Assembly (NCBI GenBank): GCA_964353455.1
Contig: CAYGWP010000352.1
Location: 1-5,431, forward strand
Origin: CAYGWP01 sp964353455
GTDB taxonomy: Bacteria > Planctomycetota > Phycisphaerae > FEN-1346
DNA length: 5,431 nt
Reading direction: 5' to 3'
Below the pieces are notes generated by a model. It ran no database searches. It was not told the origin of the DNA and saw only the letters and a list, made by a program, of their open reading frames with translations. Made by a program: the position numbers and the translations under genes. Shown in pieces: positions 1 to 4,878 of this stretch (position 1 is its first letter; the number at the start of each line of letters is the position of its first letter).

Positions 1-169
1 GCAGCGCGGGTACCAGCCGCACACCTTCCCGGGCGAACTCTACGACCTCTCGCAGGACCTGAGCGAACGCCGGAATCTGTACGGCGAGCATCCGGAGATC
101 GTGCAGCGCTTAAAGGCGCTCCTCGAAAAGTACAAGGCCGAGGGCCGAAGCGCCCCGCGGCAGGTGTAA
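1..169 (+). CDS. Sulfatase A, C-terminal fragment (5' end outside window)
   Basis: The frame beginning at base 2 is open from the window edge to TAA at 167-169 and gives 55 residues. It contains GELYDLSQDLSERRNLYGEHPEIVQRL, shown here only as its key parts: an ELYDL strand, a D-x-S-E-x-x-N-L segment, then an amphipathic helix ending LLEKYKAEGRSAP. This is the usual end of arylsulfatase A-type S1 sulfatases, where the chain closes with a reporting strand, an E-x-x-N-L turn and a final helix. Sulfatase B ends in the same way (ELYNLKDDLSETRDVL), as does C (QLYDLETDPLETTNV), which supports the call. The catalytic half lies upstream of the window, so activity and substrate class cannot be judged. 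The stop is 41 nt before sulfatase B on the same strand, so it is probably the preceding gene of one operon. Confidence 0.85.
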   Translation, partial: QRGYQPHTFPGELYDLSQDLSERRNLYGEHPEIVQRLKALLEKYKAEGRSAPRQV

Positions 170-175
170 CTGACT

Positions 176-196
176 CCCGCCAGTGCTAAGGGCGGG
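176..196 (+). other. Possible stem-loop before sulfatase B
   Basis: CCCGCC at 176-181 is the exact reverse complement of GGCGGG at 191-196, with a 9-nt loop between. It sits in the 41-nt A-B spacer directly upstream of the Shine-Dalgarno site. There is no following T tract, so it is not a convincing terminator. It may protect the transcript or affect ribosome access, but a 6-bp GC stem can also arise by chance in GC-rich DNA. Confidence 0.3.
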
Positions 197-197
197 C

Positions 198-205
198 AGA
201 AAGGA
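198..205 (+). promoter_or_regulatory. Ribosome binding site of sulfatase B
   Basis: AGAAAGGA ends 5 nt before the ATG at 211. It fixes that start, which also places a complete Tat signal at the N-terminus. The nearby ATG at 206 is in another frame. Confidence 0.6.
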
Positions 206-210
206 ATGCC

Positions 211-1557
211 ATGCACTCACTCACCCGGCGCGAGTTCCTGAAGTGCGCCGGCGCAGGCGCGGCGGCGCTCGCGCTGCCCAGGTGGCTCCGGGCTGCGGCG
301 ACGCCGGCGGGTCCCCGCGGCGACCGGGCGAACATCATCTTCGTCCTTTTCGACGATCTCGGCTACGGCGAGCCGCCCACCTTCCGCTGCAACTCGCCCT
401 TTAAGATGCCGAACCTGGAACGCCTGGCCCAGGAGGGCGTGAAGTTCACCGACGGCCACTCAGCCGCAGCCGTGTGCACGCCCACGCGGTACGGCGTTCT
501 GACGGGCCGCTACCCGTTTCGGATCGGGCAGTTCGGCGTCCTCAGTTTTCCCTCGCGGCCGATCATCGAGAAGGAGCGCATGACGGTGGCGTCGATGCTG
601 AAGTCGCAGGGTTATCACACGGCCTGCTTCGGCAAGTGGCATCTGGGGATGAACTGGGGCGACGTGAAGGCCGAGGCCGACGCCCGCCCCGGCACGCCCG
701 TCGCCGACGGGCCGACCACCCGCGGGTTCGACGTCTTCGCGGGGTACACCGAGGCCAGGAGCATCCGGACCGTCATCGAGAATGACCGCGTGCTCGGCAA
801 GTTCGAGCCGGTCGAGGTCCAGCCGCTCATGGCAAAGAAGGCCGTCGAGTATATAGATGCCCGCGCCAAAGACGGCAAGCCGTTCTTCCTTTATCAGCCG
901 CTCAGCATTCCGCACGTGCCGCACGTGCCCGCGAAGGAGTTCGAGGGGAAGAGCGGCCAGGGGGCCTACGGCGACTGGATCTTCGAGGGTGACTGGGTGC
1001 TGGGCCAGATCGTCGAAGCCCTGCGCCGGGGCGGCCTCGCCGAGAACACCCTCATCATCGCCTCGAGCGATAACGGGGCCGAGGGCCGCGAGTATCCGCC
1101 CCTGCGCGGCTCCAAGCGCAGCATCTACGAAGGCGGACACCGCGAACCGTTCGTCGCCCGATGGCCCGCCAAGATCAAGCCGGGCTCGGTCTGCGATGGA
1201 ACCGTCTGCCTGAACGATCTTCTGGCCACTGCCGCCGAAATCGTGGGCACCAAGGTCCCCGACGCCGCAGGTGAGGATAGCGTCAGTATCCTGCCGCATC
1301 TTCTCGGCGCCGCGAAGGAGCCTGTCCGCGAGGCCACGGTGCACCAGTCGATGGCCGGAGACCTGGCCATCAGGCAGGGGCCGTGGAAACTCATCTTCTT
1401 TAAGGGCGGCAACCGCGAACTCTACAACCTGAAGGACGACCTCAGCGAAACCAGGGACGTGCTGGCCGCGAACCCCGACGTGGTCGAGCGACTGGCGAAA
1501 CTCATGCAGCAGTACATCGACAACGGCCGCAGCACGCCCGGTGCGCCGCAGACATAA
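211..1557 (+). CDS. Sulfatase B: Tat-exported, arylsulfatase A-type S1 sulfatase, 448 aa
   Basis: This gene encodes a formylglycine-dependent sulfatase (alkaline phosphatase superfamily, PF00884) that hydrolyses a sulfate ester outside the cytoplasm. The N-terminus MHSLTRREFLK (1-11), followed by a hydrophobic stretch to about residue 23, is a Tat signal; cleavage is likely near RAAA (27-30). The active site is complete: metal ligands D48-D49, the nucleophile in CTPTR (C89, R93) before LTG, GKWHLG (141-146; K142, H144), IPHVPH (233-238; H235), SSDNG (285-289; D287, N288) and K302 in RGSKRSIYEGG. Length is normal for bacterial arylsulfatase A-like enzymes. One oddity is that the usual GYGDxGCYG after the metal ligands reads GYGEPPTFRCN here, as in a subset of paralogues. 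Ser/Cys substrates cannot be told apart without structure, so the sulfated glycan is unknown. It requires an FGE or anSME encoded elsewhere. It lies 41 nt after A and 187 nt before C. Confidence 0.93.
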   Translation: MHSLTRREFLKCAGAGAAALALPRWLRAAATPAGPRGDRANIIFVLFDDLGYGEPPTFRCNSPFKMPNLERLAQEGVKFTDGHSAAAVCTPTRYGVLTGRYPFRIGQFGVLSFPSRPIIEKERMTVASMLKSQGYHTACFGKWHLGMNWGDVKAEADARPGTPVADGPTTRGFDVFAGYTEARSIRTVIENDRVLGKFEPVEVQPLMAKKAVEYIDARAKDGKPFFLYQPLSIPHVPHVPAKEFEGKSGQGAYGDWIFEGDWVLGQIVEALRRGGLAENTLIIASSDNGAEGREYPPLRGSKRSIYEGGHREPFVARWPAKIKPGSVCDGTVCLNDLLATAAEIVGTKVPDAAGEDSVSILPHLLGAAKEPVREATVHQSMAGDLAIRQGPWKLIFFKGGNRELYNLKDDLSETRDVLAANPDVVERLAKLMQQYIDNGRSTPGAPQT

Positions 1558-1580
1558 GCGGAAGTGTCTAACATTTAACC

Positions 1581-1596
1581 GGCCTGCTTGCAGGCC
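1581..1596 (+). repeat. Short perfect inverted repeat in the B-C spacer
   Basis: GGCCTGCTTGCAGGCC is a perfect inverted repeat with 7-nt arms around TT. As RNA it would fold as a 6-bp stem capped by CUUG, a known stable tetraloop class. It lies 24 nt after the stop of sulfatase B and 13 nt before the larger hairpin. No T run follows, so a Rho-independent terminator is not supported. It may protect the 3' end of the upstream message or belong to a compound repeat with the next element. Confidence 0.55.
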
Positions 1597-1609
1597 GCGT
1601 GTTGCCCTG

Positions 1610-1655
1610 GGGGACAGTCCCCTTTTCTCAAAGTCGAGAAAAGGGTACAGTCCCC
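1610..1655 (+). repeat. REP-like / MITE-like hairpin (GGGGACAGTCCCC type)
   Basis: The two 20-nt arms, 1610-1629 and 1636-1655, pair at 18 of 20 positions around the 6-nt loop AAAGTC. Mismatches are 1616/1649 and 1619/1646. The 10 bp next to the loop are perfect (CCCTTTTCTC with GAGAAAAGGG). The outer parts also form a direct repeat, GGGGACAGTCCCC (1610-1622) and GGGTACAGTCCCC (1643-1655), and the first of these is itself palindromic, allowing an alternative small hairpin. I recall this GGGGACAGTCCCCTTTTC signature as a dispersed intergenic element in several GC-rich environmental bacteria, sometimes with RAYT-type transposases; that is memory, not checked. It sits between two operon-like genes and may influence transcript stability or readthrough. 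Confidence 0.65.
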
Positions 1656-1661
1656 GCGGAA

Positions 1662-1700
1662 AAGGGCGGCGAAGGAAAAAAACGCAAGATGGGCAAGTAA
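1662..1700 (+). pseudogene. Possible remnant of a sulfatase C-like C-terminus
   Basis: Read in the frame ending at TAA 1698-1700, this stretch gives KGGEGKKRKMGK-stop. The end of sulfatase C reads RGGSEKRKKAK-stop. At DNA level 1680-1700 matches 3320-3340 at 18 of 21 positions, including the aligned stop codons (TAA and TGA), and GGCGGC precedes both, with one extra codon here. No start codon or sulfatase core lies upstream; the hairpin abuts it. It may be what is left of a deleted or recombined sulfatase copy, or the edge of a duplicated junction. The stretch is short and purine-rich, so coincidence is possible. Confidence 0.3.
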
Positions 1701-1734
1701 GAAGGGGGCCCGATAGTGCCTGCCTTCCAGTGAT

Positions 1735-1740
1735 GAGGGA
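1735..1740 (+). promoter_or_regulatory. Ribosome binding site that sets the start of sulfatase C
   Basis: GAGGGA ends 4 nt before the ATG at 1745. The same frame is open upstream back to 1541 and has another ATG at 1733, but neither has a good Shine-Dalgarno site. Position 1745 gives MHPTTRREFL, matching the starts of B and D. Confidence 0.6.
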
Positions 1741-1744
1741 ATCG

Positions 1745-3340
1745 ATGCACCCGACTACGCGACGCGAATTCCTGACATACGCCGCCGCGGGTGCGGCCGC
1801 ACTGGCACTGCCGAAATGGTTGCAGCCGGCACGGGCGGCCGCCACAACGGCCGCGGGGGGACGCAAGCCCAACATCGTTTACATCCTCGCCGACGACATC
1901 GGCTACGGTGACGTGGGATGCTACGGCGCGACGAAGGTGAAGACGCCGAACATCGACCGCCTGGCGAAGGAGGGGGTGCGGTTCACCGACGCGCACACGG
2001 TTTCCGCGGTGTGCACGCCCTCGCGCTACGCGCTGATGACCGGCGAGTACCCCTGGCGGATCAACCAGTGGGCGCCGATCTTCTGCCGTGCCGGCCTTAT
2101 CATCGACCCCGCCAAGATGACGGTCAGCCGCCTCCTGAAGCAGCACGGCTACGCCACGGCGTGCATCGGCAAATGGCATCTTGGATTCGGCGACAAGACT
2201 CCCGACTGGAACGGCGATCTGAAGCCCGGCCCGCTGGAACTGGGGTTCGATTACTACTTCGGCATTCCGGTCGTGAGCAGCCACCCTCCCTTCGTGTACG
2301 TGGAGAACCATCGCGTGGTCGGGTTGGATCCCGCCGACCCGATCGTCTTCGGCGGCGAGGCGCCCACCCGGCCGTATCCCGAGAAGATTCTGAAGGGCAT
2401 CTCCGGCGGCAAGGCGGCCCACGACCTGTACAAGGACGAGGAACTCGGCACGACGCTCACGCGGAAAGCGGTGGAATGGCTGCGCCGGCAAGAGGCGGGT
2501 CCCTTTTTCCTTTACTTCGCCACGCCGCAGATTCATCATCCGTTCACGCCCCATCCGCGGTTCAAAGGTACGAGCGAGTGCGGACCCTACGGCGATTACA
2601 TCCACGAACTCGACTGGATGGTCGGCCAGGTGCTCGCAACGCTCGATGAACTCAAACTCACGGAGAATACGCTCGCCATCTTGGCGAGCGATAACGGCGG
2701 CATGCTCAACCAGGGCGGCAAGGCGGCGTGGCAGGCAGGGCATCGGCTGAACGGCGACCTGCTCGGGTTCAAGTTCGGCGCGTGGGAGGGCGGACACCGC
2801 GTGCCGTTCGTTGCCCGATGGCCCGCCAGCCGTATTGGGCGGGGCGCCCGCTCGACCCAAATCATCGCGAACGTTGACATGCTGGCGACGCTGGCTGCCG
2901 TCGTCGGCTGCGAACTCAAGGCGGGCGAAGGCATCGACAGCGTCAATGTCCTTCCGGCGCTGCTGGGGAACCCGGAAAAGCCCGTTCGGGACGCCGTAGT
3001 CCTTGCGCCCTTCTCACCGCGCCAGTTGGCCCTGCGCAGGGGCCGGTGGCTTTACATCCAGGGGCAGGGCTCGGGCGGTTTTGACAATGGTCTGAAGGAG
3101 ATCGCGTTCACGCACCAGCAAAACAGCGACATCACGAGCGACGGCAATATCAAGCCGGATGCGCCGCCCGTGCAACTCTACGACCTTGAAACAGACCCCT
3201 TGGAGACGACCAACGTCTGTCGGCAACAGCCGGAGATTCTCCAGACGATGCAATCGCTTCTGGAAAAGATATGGAAAGCCGGGCCGAACCCCGGCGACAT
3301 TCTTCGTGGCGGCAGCGAGAAACGCAAGAAGGCCAAGTGA
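1745..3340 (+). CDS. Sulfatase C: Tat-exported, arylsulfatase A-type S1 sulfatase, 531 aa
   Basis: This is a formylglycine-dependent sulfatase (PF00884) cleaving a sulfate ester, likely in the periplasm or outside the cell. The Tat signal MHPTTRREFL with ALALPKWL ends near ARA (29-31). Catalytic residues are all present: D50-D51, CTPSR (C90, R94), GKWHLG (142-147; K143, H145), QIHHPFTPH (262-270), ASDNGG (314-319; D316, N317), and K343 in GFKFGAWEGG. Compared with B it has longer inserts around 172-230 and 320-340, and an extra segment at 436-475 before QLYDLETDP, so substrate contacts probably differ. The tail is lysine-rich (GGSEKRKKAK). The start at 1745 is preferred over upstream in-frame codons because of the SD and the signal peptide. 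The signal sequence is very close to that of B (18 of 22 residues from TRREFL), which points to tandem duplication. Substrate unknown. Confidence 0.93.
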   Translation: MHPTTRREFLTYAAAGAAALALPKWLQPARAAATTAAGGRKPNIVYILADDIGYGDVGCYGATKVKTPNIDRLAKEGVRFTDAHTVSAVCTPSRYALMTGEYPWRINQWAPIFCRAGLIIDPAKMTVSRLLKQHGYATACIGKWHLGFGDKTPDWNGDLKPGPLELGFDYYFGIPVVSSHPPFVYVENHRVVGLDPADPIVFGGEAPTRPYPEKILKGISGGKAAHDLYKDEELGTTLTRKAVEWLRRQEAGPFFLYFATPQIHHPFTPHPRFKGTSECGPYGDYIHELDWMVGQVLATLDELKLTENTLAILASDNGGMLNQGGKAAWQAGHRLNGDLLGFKFGAWEGGHRVPFVARWPASRIGRGARSTQIIANVDMLATLAAVVGCELKAGEGIDSVNVLPALLGNPEKPVRDAVVLAPFSPRQLALRRGRWLYIQGQGSGGFDNGLKEIAFTHQQNSDITSDGNIKPDAPPVQLYDLETDPLETTNVCRQQPEILQTMQSLLEKIWKAGPNPGDILRGGSEKRKKAK

Positions 3341-3374
3341 TAGTCGCTGGCTGTATCGCCGCATGAGCATCCGT

Positions 3375-3380
3375 CAGGAG
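3375..3380 (+). promoter_or_regulatory. Ribosome binding site of sulfatase D
   Basis: CAGGAG ends 7 nt before the ATG at 3388, within the 47-nt C-D spacer. No promoter-like or terminator-like structure is seen in that spacer, which fits cotranscription. Confidence 0.65.
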
Positions 3381-3387
3381 TAGAGAA

Positions 3388-4878
3388 ATGCACGGACACA
3401 CGCGACGGGACTTCCTGAAATACGCCGGCGCCTCGGCGCTGGCGGCGCTTAGCGAGCATGCCGCTACGGCCGCCGAACCGCAGTCCGCCCGCCCGAACAT
3501 TCTCCTGGTCCTTTCCGACGACCACGGCGCGCCGTATCTGGGCTGCTATGGCGACAAGGTCATCCGCACGCCGACCCTCGACCGCTTTGCCGCCGCGGGT
3601 ATGCGTTTCGACCGGGCCTACACAACCTGCCCGCAGTGCGTGCCGTCGCGGGCCTCGATCATGACGGGCCGGTCGCCCATCGCGATCCAGATGACGCGTT
3701 TCACCGCGCCGCTGCCGGCCGAGGTGGTCACGTGGCCGGAGATTCTGCGGGCCCACGGCTACTACACGGGCATCTGCCGCCGCTACTACCATCTCGACGG
3801 CCCCGGTGCCCTGGATCCCGTGAGCAAAGCCGTTTTTGAGAAACAGGGCCTTAAAACCTTCGACAAGCGGGTGGACTTCCTCCGCAAAGACGGGGGCCGC
3901 GAGACGACCGCCGCCGTCATGAACGATTTTCTAGACGGCCTGCCGAAAGCCAAGCCGTTCTTCCTGTGGGTCGACTTCAACGACCCTCACCGGCCTTACG
4001 ATAAGGACGCCATACCCAAGCCGCACGATCCCGGGCAACTTGTCCTGCCGCCGCACTTTCCGGACCTGCCGTCGCTGCGCGAGGACCTGGCGCGCTACTA
4101 CGACGAGATCGGCCGCCTGGACGGCGAGTTCGCGGCCGTGCTTGGCGTCTTGGAGAAGCGCGGCTTTGCCGAGAACACCATCGTCATCTTCATGGGCGAC
4201 AACGGCGGGGCGCTTCTGCGCGGCAAGGGCACGCTGTACGAACTGGGATGCCACGTGCCGCTGATCGTGCGGTGGCCCGCCAAGATCAAGGCGGGGGCGT
4301 CGGCCGAACTTATTTCGGGCGAGGACCTGGCCCCCACGTTCCTCGAGGCCGCCGGCGTACCCGTGCCGCAGTCGATGACCGGGCGCAGTTTCCTGAAACT
4401 CCTGCGCGGCGAACCGTTCGAGGGCCGCAAGTATGTCTTCACCCAGCGCAGCGCCCACGGCAGCGCCCTGCCGATCAACACCGCTTCGTTCGACCTCGGT
4501 CGTGCCGTCACGACGAAGACCCATCGGCTCATCTACAATGCGTTGTGGCAATTGCCGTACTGGCCGGTGGACTTCTCCGGCCAGCCGTTCTGGAAGGAAA
4601 TGCAGGCCCTGCATGCGGCCGGCAAACTGGCGCCGGAGTTCGAGCGCCTGTACTTCTCGCCCCAGCGGCCGATGTTCGAACTTTTCGACCTCCAGAACGA
4701 TCCCTACGAACTCCGTAACCTGATCGGTACGCCCGAGGCCGCCGCTGTCGAGCGTGAACTCAAGAACGCCCTCCAGGAGTGGATGATCCTGGAACGCGAC
4801 TACCTGCCCCTGCCGCTTGCCGGCGCGGCCCCAGCACCGCAGAAGAGCGGTCAGCCAGAAAAGGGCAAGGTTTCATGA
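3388..4878 (+). CDS. Sulfatase D: SGSH-like (N-sulfoglucosamine sulfohydrolase type) S1 sulfatase, 496 aa
   Basis: This sulfatase of PF00884 has a Tat signal MHGHTRRDFLKYAGA, with likely cleavage near ATA (26-28). Visible active-site parts are D44-D45, CVPSR (C84, R88) followed by IMTG, NDPHRPY (198-204; H201), GDNGG (270-274; D271, N272) and K280 in RGKGTLYELG. The block from PHDPGQLVLPPHFPD through REDLARYYDEIGRLDGEF resembles heparan N-sulfatase relatives more than arylsulfatase A, so an N- or O-sulfated amino sugar is conceivable, but bacterial members of this type are often misnamed. The common GKxH motif is altered: this region reads CRRYYHLDG (130-138), with arginines in place of the lysine and H135 retained. 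A second cysteine forms CPQC with C84. The C-terminus has FELFDLQNDPYELRNL (430-445), then a Pro/Ala/Lys tail. Its stop overlaps the start of E by 4 nt. Confidence 0.9.
   Translation: MHGHTRRDFLKYAGASALAALSEHAATAAEPQSARPNILLVLSDDHGAPYLGCYGDKVIRTPTLDRFAAAGMRFDRAYTTCPQCVPSRASIMTGRSPIAIQMTRFTAPLPAEVVTWPEILRAHGYYTGICRRYYHLDGPGALDPVSKAVFEKQGLKTFDKRVDFLRKDGGRETTAAVMNDFLDGLPKAKPFFLWVDFNDPHRPYDKDAIPKPHDPGQLVLPPHFPDLPSLREDLARYYDEIGRLDGEFAAVLGVLEKRGFAENTIVIFMGDNGGALLRGKGTLYELGCHVPLIVRWPAKIKAGASAELISGEDLAPTFLEAAGVPVPQSMTGRSFLKLLRGEPFEGRKYVFTQRSAHGSALPINTASFDLGRAVTTKTHRLIYNALWQLPYWPVDFSGQPFWKEMQALHAAGKLAPEFERLYFSPQRPMFELFDLQNDPYELRNLIGTPEAAAVERELKNALQEWMILERDYLPLPLAGAAPAPQKSGQPEKGKVS
4867..4870 (+). promoter_or_regulatory. 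Weak ribosome binding site of sulfatase E inside sulfatase D
   Basis: AAGG ends 4 nt before the ATG at 4875, within the last codons of D. With the ATGA stop/start overlap it suggests translational coupling: ribosomes ending D can begin E directly. Confidence 0.4.

Noticed and set aside
1581..1655. Rho-independent terminator after sulfatase B
   Set aside because: The stems are strong but no T tract follows either; the downstream bases are CGCGG and purine-rich. I kept them as repeats rather than terminators.
1610..1655. CRISPR repeat
   Set aside because: The two 13-nt direct copies are only the ends of one inverted repeat, with no regular spacers or further copies.
1541..1744. Upstream in-frame extension of sulfatase C, starting at ATG 1541 or 1733
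   Set aside because: The extension reads through the hairpin repeat, overlaps the end of sulfatase B, would bury the Tat signal, and has no Shine-Dalgarno site. ATG 1745 has GAGGGA at the proper distance.
460..1875. Long open frame of 471 codons on the minus strand
   Set aside because: It lies antisense to sulfatase B and the start of C, is rich in Arg/Ala/Gly, shows no recognisable motif, and is expected from GC-rich third positions.
1918..2649. Open frame of 243 codons on the plus strand in another phase
   Set aside because: It is fully inside sulfatase C and its product is Arg-rich without motifs.
1628..2860. Long open frame of 410 codons on the minus strand
   Set aside because: It is antisense to sulfatase C and crosses the hairpin repeat. 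No domain or start signal is visible, so it is a shadow of the coding strand.
3341..3387. Promoter or terminator between C and D
   Set aside because: The 47 nt contain only the Shine-Dalgarno site; no convincing -35/-10 pair or hairpin is seen.
3931..4614. Open frame of 227 codons on the minus strand
   Set aside because: It is antisense to the catalytic region of sulfatase D, which has clear motifs, and its own composition is that of a shadow frame.
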